This document shows positions 23,526-34,900 of a stretch of 64,000 nt of DNA, piece after piece. Both the position numbers and the translations under genes were made by a program. Numbering within the stretch: position 1 is the stretch's first letter; each line of letters starts with the position of its first letter. This DNA is from Membranipora membranacea (Eukaryota > Bryozoa > Gymnolaemata > Cheilostomatida > Membraniporidae): positions 1,982,001-2,046,000 of the forward strand of contig OU612068.1 of assembly GCA_914767715.1 (NCBI GenBank), in the 5' to 3' direction. Below the pieces are notes generated by a model. It worked only from the letters and a program-made list of their open reading frames with translations, did no database searches and had not been told where the DNA came from.

Positions 23526-24480
23526 AGGTCTTAATGAATTGGGTAAAAAGCTACGACAGTTGAAAGTACTCAGATGCCAAAATTACAGGCGGTTTAAGAG
23601 GCACCATTTATCAATCAGAGTAGACAGGCTGATAAGGAAGATCTCTACAGCAAGAGTTTAACTTATTACGACCTAGTTGTAGTTGGTTTAATGTTAAAAA
23701 TAAATATAGTAGTACCATAGGGCTGCCAACTTTCCCAACTACTGTGCTCTACGCTGGTGACAATTAATTGAGTTACCAATTTAAATAGCGTAATTTTTTA
23801 ACATGAGAGAAGTTTGACCATTTCCTTTTTACTGCTGACTTGACTTGACTTGACTTGATTTACAGCAAACACAATCGGTTTTTTGATTAAAAATTTTAAT
23901 TTTTCAAGAATCTACACTGCAGTCAATGTATAATCACTGTTTAGCAAGCTGATGCAATAATTGGACGCTGATGCATGAGCATTGAGCAGGAGGTGTGTTT
24001 TGTGTTTAGTTTATGAGCATTTTTGTTTAATTTCTTGGAGCTTTTTTCACACAGTCAAACCCGGCAGATTTCTTGACAGGTTTGTTGCAACAATGAAACA
24101 ATTTTGTTGGTGATGGTGCTCAAATAATTTGTTCTAGAATATTCAGAAAATCGTTACTCTATGTTATCTCGTCATTCCTTACATAATTCACATAACAATG
24201 ATCAAAACAAAAATGCATATAGTTTAGTTAGGACGTGTACGTTTTACAGTGTTCAAATTAGCCGATCATTGAGTTTAGCTAGAACTTTCATACTTTATAC
24301 CGTCATTCCAATATGAGGCATTAGAATTGTGCAGAAGCTAAGAGAACAATATTGTTCTACCCAAATTATCTGAGCATTAAAATACCCTAACCTGTAAGTA
24401 CTGCAATGAACCACCTCTATAATAGTTAATTGAATACGATTTTCATAAAATATTCCTTCTCCCCTCAAAGTTACAGGTGC
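23526..24480. other. Intergenic AT-rich sequence
   Basis: No gene signal. Holds only a short GACTT run near 23837. Confidence 0.6.
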
Positions 24481-24780
24481 TTAAAGTGACAGTCCTACTA
24501 GGCCATGTTTGGTATGATTTTAAAGATCTCAGACTGAAATGTCATTAGGGCCTATGAAATAAAACAGCCTGTGAACCTAATTGCAGTAAAACTGTTGCAA
24601 AGTCTGAAAATTGGGATCATAGTGGATCATAGTGATCCTTACTGAAGTAAGTTTTTAAAAAAACTAATTGCTATTTTCCACAACTTTCATTGTTTTATTA
24701 TTTTCATTTGCCCTATGAACTCACAAAATTTGAATTACTGGGGTAATATATCCACTTTTCTAATAGGACTGTCACTTTAA
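24481..24780. mobile_element. 300-bp MITE, TTAA-flanked
   Basis: Begins TTAAAGTGACAGTCCTACTAG and ends with the inverted form CTAATAGGACTGTCACTTTAA. The TIR is about 21 bp with one mismatch, including TTAA at both outer edges. No coding capacity. Confidence 0.82.
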
Positions 24781-25914
24781 AGCGGCTGAGTAAGTCTGAT
24801 ATGTGCGCTGATTTTACAACACAAGGCAAGTATCATGTTTCCTGGTAAGGTGTGCCTTGGCATTGTGCCAAAGAACATGAGTTTGCAATTAGAAAATATT
24901 ACCATTCGCAATCAAAGATAACAAATAGCCCGCAGTCATATATGAAATCATAGTGACTAAAAGGGGAAAGGCCTGACAATGATAAAGCAATGGTAAGTTC
25001 ACACCTCGCTACCTGCTAATGAATATACCGTGTGAACGAAGCTCAGTTTGATTATAACAGCTACCAATGCATAAAAATACAGCACGCTGCCGTGAGATAA
25101 TCATTTCCAAGGAAGAGCCTACTGGAGCAGGGTAAACATTGCTTACCAGGAAATTAAAATCTGAAATAGTCAAAACAAAATAGAAATAAGGTGAGTGACT
25201 GTGTGATACTTTAATTCCTCAGACTTGATAATCGACGGACTTTTCAGAGTTCAGGCAATTTAAAATCTTTGCTGCAGTATTGCTAACCTTTTTACTAATT
25301 GAGTTAATTTGCAGCAAAAATGATATCTGAAAAAAAAAACTCCATGAAAAATTATTGTAAGCACTTTTGTCTTAACTAGACTCTTTGATTGGTGAGCACT
25401 CCATACCTATAGCCTAGCTTGCCCACTTCTCCCTTGTACAGTGGTGCGCTGAATTGAAATTCATGTGTGTATGTATTCTATGTAATATGTGTCATGTTCT
25501 TTAAAGACAGCTGGAGAGCTGCCACTAAAAAATTATTTACACTTACATTTTCATCGGAAGGTTAACACTCGAGAGAGATAATGTTTTACGGCTGATATAT
25601 ATATATATATATATATACTATTTTAATTGGAAGACAAAATCATCTTGGACAGATGTTTTCCATAACGTGCCAAAAACATTACGACAAAAGTAATGGGGAA
25701 AAAAAATTGTAAAAATGATAAGAAGAAAAAAAGTGATTTCACAATATATTGACATAATTGCATTTTCTTACTATCTTACTATGGCAGCTGCATACAGGTT
25801 CTTTCATTAGATGAATATAACCTAGATACTCACTCATATTGTGATGTGTCCTGTTAAAACTAGCAAGCTTGGAGGTTAATGTGACTGAGCATGCTTTTTT
25901 CTGATTTTTCCCTA
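24781..25914. other. Upstream region of the GPCR gene
   Basis: Contains a (TA)n run near 25597-25617 and a good acceptor (tttttccctag) ending at 25915, so the GPCR probably has a non-coding 5' exon somewhere in or before this stretch. The promoter was not identified. Confidence 0.5.
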
Positions 25915-25981
25915 GATTGAACGACTGAGCAAAGTTACAGTCTGCAGAAGTACAGAAAGAATCTGATCATTGAAACAGTGG

Positions 25982-26026
25982 ATGGCAGAATTATGTCAAA
26001 TTTATCTACAGAGATATCAAATGTGA
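25982..26026 (+). other. uORF overlapping the GPCR start
   Basis: An ATG at 25982 opens a 14-codon frame, out of frame with the GPCR, that ends (TGA) 31 bases inside the GPCR coding region. It could lower translation of the receptor. Not tested, and depends on where transcription starts. Confidence 0.4.
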
Positions 26027-26973
26027 CAGAACTAATTCTTGGGGTGGACTACTACATTCCATTTCCAGCAGCTGTGGTGTTGGTCTATAATATTATAGCA
26101 TGGTCGTCTCTGGTGGCCAATATGCTTCACTTATTCATTTTATCTTTTATGAACCGGGAAAAGCGCCAGCAGGCACTGCCAATCAATTACCGAGCATTCC
26201 TAGCTATCCTCGGTATTTGTGATTTATCGTTGTCGTTGTCTCGAGTCACGCAATCTAACGCCAGGCATCAAAACATGATGCTGGCAAATAAGGCGTATTG
26301 TGTTTTTACATCAATTATTGGTCACTCTTCCCTGATGATTGGTTGTACTAGCGTCTTCATGATTAACATTGACAGAATCTTGGCTTTTGCAAAAGGGCAT
26401 CAGTATCAAAGTAGTTTGTATGTCAAACATTTTAACAAATTACTGGGAGGTGTCATCCTGCTTTCATTGGGACTGTACATCAGTTTGGGGATAGTTTTTA
26501 GTGGTAGAGGCTATAGAGTGAAAGGTATAGGGACATGTAAGATGGGTTCAGAGATATTTCCAACATTGGGGATGGTGAGCGTTTCTATCATTTTTATTGA
26601 ACTGATTCTCATTTGTATATGTTGCGTTAACCTTCTCAAGCGAACAGCAAAAGCCCTGAGAGGTCAACAAATACCGCCGCATGCTGTGTTAAGAAACAAG
26701 GTTATCTCATTGACCTTAGCAGCAGTAGTTGTCTGTAAGCTGGTGACATGGCTACCAATTATGTCAACTGTCTTGACCAGAGCACTGAAAATGGACTGCG
26801 CATCATGTGAATCAGTTGGACAAATTACTATGGCTATTAATTCACTAGCAAACCCGGTGATCTACGGACTAAGCAACAGGAACTATATTCGGTTTATTAA
26901 AGCTTTACGGAAAAAAGGTAGTAACCAGATCATACCATCTTCCGGCTCTGGCACTGGCAGTTCAGGAACCTGA
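25993..26973 (+). CDS. Rhodopsin-type (class A) orphan GPCR, single exon
   Basis: 326 aa from the ATG at 25993. The open frame reaches back to 25978, but only via GTG, and the paralogue at 62058 has a Met at the equivalent place. Seven hydrophobic segments are visible. NLST and NVTE are N-glycosylation sites ahead of TM1; TM2 has LAILGICDL (Asp2.50); TM3 starts with Cys (AYCVF) and ends NIDRILAF (DRI instead of DRY). The second extracellular loop has the partner Cys (GTCKMGS). TM6 has TWLP without the usual CWxP, and TM7 ends NPVIY. The tail is short, Ser/Gly-rich and lacks an obvious palmitoylation Cys. An intron acceptor at 25915 implies a 5' UTR exon. Ligand unknown; paralogues at 55.3-56.3 and 62-63 kb show a local family. 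Confidence 0.9.
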   Translation: MSNLSTEISNVTELILGVDYYIPFPAAVVLVYNIIAWSSLVANMLHLFILSFMNREKRQQALPINYRAFLAILGICDLSLSLSRVTQSNARHQNMMLANKAYCVFTSIIGHSSLMIGCTSVFMINIDRILAFAKGHQYQSSLYVKHFNKLLGGVILLSLGLYISLGIVFSGRGYRVKGIGTCKMGSEIFPTLGMVSVSIIFIELILICICCVNLLKRTAKALRGQQIPPHAVLRNKVISLTLAAVVVCKLVTWLPIMSTVLTRALKMDCASCESVGQITMAINSLANPVIYGLSNRNYIRFIKALRKKGSNQIIPSSGSGTGSSGT

Positions 26974-27163
26974 CCACTGCTGGAATGTAACTAAACTAAT
27001 GATTGTTACAGATTTTATTTGAATATAGCTGTAAGTATAATATATAGGCCTACTATGCTAATATATATTATAATTATTTGTATGTATATTTACTTTGCTA
27101 ATAATATTTTATTCAAACTAATTATGAATATACATAATCATGGGAAAATTTGATATTTACACA

Positions 27164-27169
27164 AATAAA
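27164..27169 (+). promoter_or_regulatory. Candidate GPCR polyadenylation signal
   Basis: AATAAA 191 nt after the GPCR stop. Confidence 0.5.
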
Positions 27170-27222
27170 CTTCTGTTATGATACACAGAGATCAAATCTC
27201 ATTTAATTATTGCTATGTCCTA

Positions 27223-27255
27223 CCAGAGACTATAGATAATATTTATAGTCTCTGG
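27223..27255. repeat. Short inverted repeat
   Basis: Arms CCAGAGACTATA / TATAGTCTCTGG around a 9-nt AT-rich loop, just past the GPCR 3' end. No U-run, so not a bacterial-style terminator; role unknown. Confidence 0.7.
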
Positions 27256-27259
27256 TCCT

Positions 27260-29203
27260 ACTACAGCCGTCTAGTATCCAAAACGAAGCTAAAACTTAAC
27301 TTGTATTATTTAATGCATTGAATGCTATGTAATTTGAATGCTCAATACTGAAGGTAGTTTTAATGACTTTGAATTCTGCAGATACAGAGCTGGAAAACTA
27401 TACACAAGCATCTGAGAACTATTTGATGCCGAATATGATGGCTGCGCCCTTAAGGCACCTTTATTTCTCAGTCTTTGGACCGAGACTGAATCTTTTGATT
27501 TTAACCAACATTTTAAGCAAGATGGAAAAAGCAAGCTAAGTATCATGTACCCTTACAATTGCATATCATAAAGGCATATAGCTGCCCTTACTGTGATGAA
27601 GTTATTTGATCTTGGATTGGTCTACCAAGCCATCTGAGAGTCAAAAACTACAAAGTAGATATTATACTCACGAGACGATAAATTGCAGAAGGTGCATAGA
27701 TTTGTTGTGGGTGCATACACATTGTCATCAACTTCTACCTTACGTTACGTTACCGTATCGCAAAATTTCAACATATGAGCATCTGCGGTTTTTATTACAT
27801 GTTATCATGTACTACAATAAATTATCTTCTGTGATTTTTAAAGTAACAGAGTAAAAGCACTGTTGAGAATTATCTGCTCAGACAATAAGGAAAGTTAACT
27901 CATATAGAGCAGATTTGAAGTTTGAATTTTGTTTATTGCCTAAATTCTAATATCCATCCTGTGATAGGTTGATAGCATTGAATGTACGGCACATACATGG
28001 AAAAATAAAAATAAAAGGAGTCTGAGCTGCATAAGTCAAGAAATCGCATATAAAATTCAAAAAAGATATTTTGTATTTTGGTTGTTCTACACTTGGATGG
28101 CCTATATTTATCTATTTTTGCTCTACCAGCAGATGTTCTGTTTGTATTTAATCTTATACGAGAGTTCAAGGGGTGATTATCGTCGTCAGCTATTCTAGTG
28201 AAATGTTCACTGCAAGTGGTGTGCAGGAATGTTGTGATGGGTGGCAGTGCTAGATGGTCCAGCCTCTGCTCGTAGTAGTCAGAGAATGGCAGCACAATCC
28301 AAGTAGCGATATGTTGATTCACACATCAGGGAGGGTGTCCCACTTGCAAATGATCGCAATCCAGAACCTCCAAACTTCAAAACTTCAAAGTCGTCTAATT
28401 TTACAGTTTTTAACAACACAAGCCGAATGAGAAAGCCTTTTATTATCGTTGTAAAGCCTTATCAGTTTCCTGCTTGCAGTCATAATCCCCAATGCGTTAG
28501 TCAATTTTGTCAACTCCCTAAAACATTACAAAACGATAGAGTTAAAAAAGGGTTGTAGTACCCAGAGAGCGATTTTTTCTGGAATCTAAGTGAGTATGAT
28601 TTTTTACAGAAAACAGGAGGAGATAACTTGATATTAAATAATAGCTAACTTTTAAGGTGGCTGTTTGAATTGAAGGTGAGTATTTAATGTCACTGTCTCT
28701 GTCTGAGACTTGTGTGAGGGACGAAAAACGCGCTCTCCCTCGTAACTTTCGTACTAATTACAAAAGCGTTAGATCCCGTCCTGCACACTTTGTGTTTATC
28801 GTTATAAACTTAAAAACCAAATAGTTTATTAATACTATAATTATCGCTTCAGTAGATTAATGTCACAACTTCGAAGTTTTGGAAAATGAGAAGGCAAACT
28901 CTTGATTTACAATAAATGGAATAGTGAGAGTTTGGACTTTAACTAGGCTTAACTGAAGGTGTATAATCTAAGAAATAATCTCTCGGAATAAGTTAAATTT
29001 GAATTTAGGCAATGGACACCATACAGTTGACAGTTGAGAAATTTAGAACTTTGATATCGCCCGACTTGTCAATTACAATTCACAACATATGCTCATTTTA
29101 AACTTTGGTGGGAAATGACATTGTTCCAAGGCCATTGTCTGAATATTAATTTAGACCTGGGTTAAATATTAAGCATGGTTACAAATGGAGCCCAGTATTA
29201 CAA
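27260..29203. other. Intergenic, no recognised gene
   Basis: An open - frame at 27933-28322 has no family likeness that I can name. Its 3' flank (aattttgtttatt...) loosely resembles a LINE tail, so it may be retroelement debris. Confidence 0.4.
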
Positions 29204-29335
29204 TAGTTAAAGGGCAACCAGGGTTTCAATCTATTGAGCTTATAATGACTGAGGTACTCTATTATGACCGTTATGGGTTATAAGGGTGTAATACTGCATT
29301 ATAAGTTGACTTCTGAGCTATGTGAAACCTTGGTT
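29204..29335. mobile_element. Short MITE sharing the GGGCAACC termini
   Basis: TTAAAGGGCAACCAGGGTTTC at the left and GAAACCTTGGTTGCCCCTC at the right. The inside is only about 90 bp and unrelated to the 385-bp copies at 16.6-17.4 kb. Internal deletion derivative or sister family. Confidence 0.75.
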
Positions 29336-29607
29336 GCCCCTCACTTCCCTTGTTGTGTTGTAATAGATTTGCAATACAGATTATTGATAGGGCAATGTGG
29401 GAACACAACACTCAACACAGGATATACCAAAGAACAAGACCGAACCAACAATCAGACAAAAAATGCAACTGCAACACAGCCTTGTTCTTGGAGGTTCCGC
29501 TTGACGATACAACTGAGATTTAATAATAACAATGTGCAATTATCAGCTAAAATATACATTGCATCCTACAAAAAAAATAAAACCATTTGACACAGGTGGG
29601 ATTAGTG
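29336..29607. other. Intergenic
   Basis: Nothing recognised between the MITE and the LINE tail. Confidence 0.5.
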
Positions 29608-31085
29608 TTTATTTATTTATTTATTTATTGAGGTTTTCTAAAAAGTTTATAATTAAAGCAAATTAAAAATAACTTGTTGACCTCATACACATTAACATAG
29701 ATACAAAAAATGACTTGAATAAAAAGATATAAGTGGTAGGGTGTAACATACTATATAGTGTGTAGGATAATGAAAGCATGGTATCATAAATTGCATGAAT
29801 AAGATGAAAAAAGAAGAGAAGAAACAGAGAGTGGCAAACAAAAATACAAGTTAACAACATTAGGTAGGATTAAATGATAATGATTCATGAGGCTTGGTTG
29901 ATTTAGTTACAAATGTATGAAAAATATTTAAAAAGGCTGATTTGCCTAGGTTTGATCTAAATGAGGGTTTAATTATTGCACAGTTGCTACGAAGTGATCG
30001 TGTATGTCTGTTTGATTTGCTAACGAGATGAAGTATGTGCTTGGATGCACGGCCTTTATGGACCCTCGATTTGACAAAATTGTGAAAAAGAAAATTCCTT
30101 CTACTGTGGAGAGTATGTAAATTTAGGAGCAAGCGGCCAGATGTGACAGAAAATTGTTTGGGGGCTGAAGTTATGATTCTGATTGCTTTATTTTGTACTT
30201 TTTCTAATGTATCTGAATTTTTGGCTAAACCATCAAGGTACAATGATGAGCAGTATTCTACTATAGGTCTGATCAGTGATTTGTAAGTCTTCAATGAGTT
30301 TTCTACTGTCATGTATTTTTTTAGTTTTGATAACAAGTAGACCATTTTGTTTGCTTTAGAGGCGGTGGCATTAGCCTGAGGGGTTAAACTAAGTTCTGAA
30401 TCAAGAATAACTCCAAGAAGATTGAGTGAATGCTTGGATTCTATTTTCAAATTGTTTATTTGGATTTGGTAAAAATCTTCTACTTTCCTATTTGAGAAAA
30501 TACAGTATTGAGTTTTGGATAAGTTGAGTTGAAGGAGATTGTTTGAATACCAATTCGATACTTCTCTCATCAATGACTCGGATTTATCCATTAAGGTATG
30601 GATATCTGTTGCTGTGCAGTAAATAACGATGTCATCAGCGTAAGCGAATGCAGTTTTGTGCTTGTTAAGGAGATCATTGATAGCAAGATTGAATAAGATT
30701 GGACCTAGAACACTTCCTTGGGGTACTCCACATGTAATCGGTAGTGCAATGGACTGATCATGATCAACTTTCATGATTTGGGTTCGATGTGAAAGATAGG
30801 ATGTAAATAATTTTGTTGTTGACTCTGCAAAATTTAGTCGCTTTAGAGTGTGGATGAGTTGTCCATGATTTATAGTGTCAAATGCTTTACGTACGTCCAA
30901 AGACAGTGCACCTATGAAATTCGGTTGATGGTTGTCTAGCGTTGTTCTCCAATTTTGTAAAAGAGAAAGTAGTAACTGTTCACTAGAATGGTGCTTACGA
31001 AAACCGAATTGTCGATCTGAGAGTATTCCATGTGTTTCGATAAAGGTCATAATTTGATTTTTCATATCTAGCTCAAACACCTTTT
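29608..31085 (-). mobile_element. 5'-truncated LINE (Jockey/CR1-like RT)
   Basis: Coding strand -. The ORF 31080-29860 (406 aa) covers the reverse transcriptase from finger/palm onward: SDRQFGFRKHHSS, GALSLDVRKAFDTINH, CGVPQGSVLGPILF, AYADDIVIY and LLGVILDSELS. It continues through the usual thumb (RPIVEYCSSLY, LEKVQNKAIRII). A 3' UTR follows and ends in an (AATA)n tail, seen on + as TATTTATTTATTTATT from 29608. The 5' end stops within the VFE segment before the fingers, typical of incomplete reverse transcription. The reading frame is intact over 406 codons, so the insertion is fairly young. No target-site duplication was clear. Confidence 0.88.
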
Positions 31086-31837
31086 AAACACCTGTTAATC
31101 ATCTAAAGATTCAAATAAGGGGCAACAAGGAAAAAGAGGAAAGCCATTGTTATGAAACAGGTAAAAAATGCTGTAATATGAATGTGATTTTCTGTTAATC
31201 CGAATTGTAGTTTGTCGGAATTATTTAAACTTTATACTAATTGATGATACAAATACGGAATTTTGTTTCTCCTCAAGGCAGTTGTATGTTTACCTTCAGC
31301 TTGGTGGCTGCAGCATTCACACAACAGTACTTATTTCCGTTTGAGTATATAGAGTCTCTCCAAGTTCTTTTCCAGATATCATAAACAATACCGATGTGAG
31401 TAGAAGCATACCATTTATTTTTTTGCGCTTTGAATATCTTAATGATTACCATTCTCTACTCCAGGAGTTACTGTATATGCATGAATGGTTTGAATTGTAG
31501 ACACATAATATCTTCTTAGAAGCCATAATTCCAAGCTCAGTACTTCTTTCATGAACTGATTGGTAATATTATAAATTTCAGGTTATGCATCAGAATTGCT
31601 CAAACTTTCATCATAATAATGACATCATATGGAGTATTATGTACACAAGGTTGGTTTTAATCTGGATCTATACATGTTAGCCTAATAATGTATCAGCTTC
31701 TAAGATTTACGACCCTGTGGTTTCAATCAACAATAAATTACAACTTGATTAATGAAAATATATAAATATAATTGTGGTCAGACTTTTGACCACTCTAGCA
31801 AACTACAGTGGGCATGTGATCATGTTGTCATTTTACC
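31086..31837. other. Region upstream of the receptor gene
   Basis: AT-rich. Could hold a promoter or first exon for the receptor, but no signal-peptide exon with a donor was convincing. Confidence 0.4.
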
Positions 31838-31840
31838 TTG

Positions 31841-31997
31841 ATGGACATTTGCATGAATTATTTATTAATCTATATCTGGATTTTTTGCTATCTTCACATG
31901 TTGTTCTATGAAGTTGAACTTTGTTTGAATAAATTTCACCTACAAAATTTCAGTCTGAAAATGCTCTATCTTATTTTGAATGACCGCAATGTTTTAG
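31841..31997 (+). other. Possible N-terminal extension of the receptor
   Basis: The frame of receptor exon 1 runs back uninterrupted to an ATG at 31841, giving a hydrophobic start (MNYLLIYIWIFCYLHMLFY) that could act as a signal sequence. Against this, 31991-31997 (gttttag) is a plausible acceptor in the phase shared by the other extracellular exons, making this stretch intron. Confidence 0.35.
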
Positions 31998-34900
31998 GAA
32001 GTTTGATAGGAGAGACAAGGATTGATATAGATGATGCTGAGGCCTGCAGCTCATCAAATGACAGTACTACCAAGTTCAAAGCAGGAAGCAGAACAACAGT
32101 AAGGCATTGTGCCGTGGGAATTTCAGGGAACCAAACCATGGTGGATATGCATCAGATCCGGATAACTGGGTCTTGTGACAGATGCGTTCTTGACTTCAAT
32201 CAACAGAGTAATAACAGCAGTCACTGCCTCTTGAACAGAACAATAACAAGTAATGCAGAGAATGGATCATGCCCAGAGCGGAGAGAATATTTCAGAGGCG
32301 AGGTTGATCTACTATTACAGATTGAAGAACAAATACATCCTGTAATTCACATCATGTTCGCAGGTAATTTTGATATGAAGGGACAAGAAGTTGAATATTG
32401 AAAGATAATTTTCCCATTTAAATTTTGGCTATAGTTCACACTTTTCAGAAGTCAACCAGCTCTGGTCGAAATGATCACTTTTGAGCAAATGAGAAATTAA
32501 CCAATTTCAATAATATTAATGTTAATTTTCTCTCAGCTTATCCTGTGTCTCTGTTTGTGAAGTCGCAATCCAATAGAAAGGGTACACTAAATTGATATCA
32601 CTGAATACCCTGATGGATACATCACCAACGATCAACAATATCACATCAGACAGTCTCATAGTGGCGACCCTCGTGAACTTACCGCTGCCAGGAACTGTGA
32701 CTATAGACATCCATCAGATTGATGCAGTGCTAGTAAACCTTCAGAACTTTTTCATCCTGAATGGCAAGGATATTTTGGACTTACATAAGCAGCAGAATAG
32801 TAGAGATCAACCACTGATTTTATCTGGCTCCGCTGCAATCAGTTTTGTTTATCAGACTGTTCGAGGATATGATCTGCAAGATGAGAATATCCACATCAGA
32901 TATTCAGGTATCTATAAATTAATTTATCATTTTGTGTGATTATTGATCTAAAGGCCAACTTCCCCTCTCCTCTCTATGTGTCAACAGTACATGGAAAGTG
33001 AAATAAAGTTCCAAAATCTTAATTTTGTAACATATTGTGGTGGAATTTAAGAATTTGTTAATTGTTTTATTTTTATTACAAAAGTACATATTATGATATC
33101 TCCTTGGTCATATTTCGAATGTTGCTTTATTAAGTCATCTTATTTGACAGCAGTTGCTGACACAATGTGCATTCAGGGATTCCCACTTTGTTGCTATTGG
33201 TAGAAATCTACCTTACAACTTGTCTTGCAGTTTCCTATTTGCCAGATTTTTATTAGTGGAAATCATCCTTACAACTTGTCTTGCAGCTTCCTGTTTACTC
33301 AGTTTTTATTGGTGGAAATCACCCTTGCAACTTGTCTCGCTATTTCCTGTTTAGGGGTTTTCCTATATTCCCACGTTCCTATTGGTGGAAATCAGCATTT
33401 CGTTGCACCAGTGTGTTATCAACAACCACTTTTTTACTATAAATACGAGAACTCACCGGGTTTTAAAGTAGAGCTAGTCTGATCTCAGTCATACACTTAT
33501 ATAATGTACTTGGAGAATATCAAATACAAGGAGATATCATTCTAACACCTGTTTGGACGGCTGATAATCTCGTGGGATAAATAATAATACATCGTCATAC
33601 TTAAAAATTACAACATGGATTGTCACAGGCTGATCAAAGGACTTTGGTGATATAAAACGGGTACATACCTGAGAAGAATGTTGGAGACAGTGTAGATATT
33701 TGGTTGAAACCTGTACTTGATCGCACCAGGATAGTCATGACATTATTATTCTCAGAGAAGAGAAGATAATCGCACAAACAGTTTAAATCTTTCCACTTCA
33801 ATATGTTATGATTATCATTCCACGCCTCGCCTCATACATGTATATGGTATGATAAATAGCTAGTTTTTGTTTCATTTTATAGTACAGAAGTGTAATGTCG
33901 ACATAGAGAGACATCAGTTTTGGGTTCTCAAAGATACGCAGCCTCTTGTCTCAAAGGATTCAATCTTCTTCATAAGGTTGACGCATTCCGTTGCAAAGAT
34001 CAACAATGGGATCCCCCCCTGATCGAATGCGTTCACGATGTTACTGCCCACAGCATAAGTGATCAAACACAAGTGAGAGGTACAGACAGGTACTATAATT
34101 ATTGCTGTGGAGTCCTTATTTCTTTACTGAGAAATAATCATTACTGCTGAACAAAGTAAATGATTGAAGATTTTTCGGGATTACTAGACATTTTCTCTGA
34201 CTGATTTGATGTACAAATTATTGCACGCTTTAAGTTTATAGACGCCTTTACCCATCACAGATCACACAGCACCATTTACCCTCGTAGGTCTACTTGGTTG
34301 AATTATAATGTACCTTCTATCTAAACTCGTCAGTGAGCGGCTAACAAAGAAAATAAGAGTTGTTTGCTCTTGTGGAAAAACCCAAAAATATCAAATATTC
34401 GTTAAACAATCAATGATTTTCTTGCAGCAAAAGAAATAAATGGTGCCGTGAAGGATGGAGGACAACCTGAAAGATATATTGAGGCTACAACGAGAAAGGA
34501 TACAAAAGCAGGCTCTTCATCGTCAGCTTCGATAACTTCCACTATTGCAATCAGCCTGAGCTTATTGACAGCTGTTGTGATGCTACTGATTTTATACTGT
34601 TATAAAGTTAGGTAAGTCTCTATATTTCAAACATTGAAACATTTCGATTATCTGTTAAGTCATCGTTGGACAAATAATTCATTCCTGTAAAGCTTGGTGA
34701 TCACAAAGAATGTACTTTTAATATAGATCTACATTGTACCAGGGAGAACTCTCCCTGATGATATTGTTGCACTAAAACAATGAAGAGTTGGCAGCCTCCC
34801 TGGTTGCGCAACAGCGTAAACACACCAATTATGTCAAAACACCGAACCTGACAAAATGCACTGAGGGATCGATGAGATTGATTGAGATGCTCATCAACAC

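Noticed and set aside
23072-23563. Open frames of 150-163 aa made of FIHS repeats
   Set aside because: They are produced by the CATT microsatellite, open in all frames of that strand; no gene context.
27223-27255. Hairpin as a transcription terminator
   Set aside because: Intrinsic terminators are bacterial; here it is an inverted repeat in animal intergenic DNA.
27933-28322. 129-aa - frame
   Set aside because: No motif; flanks look like retroelement tail. Not enough to call a gene.
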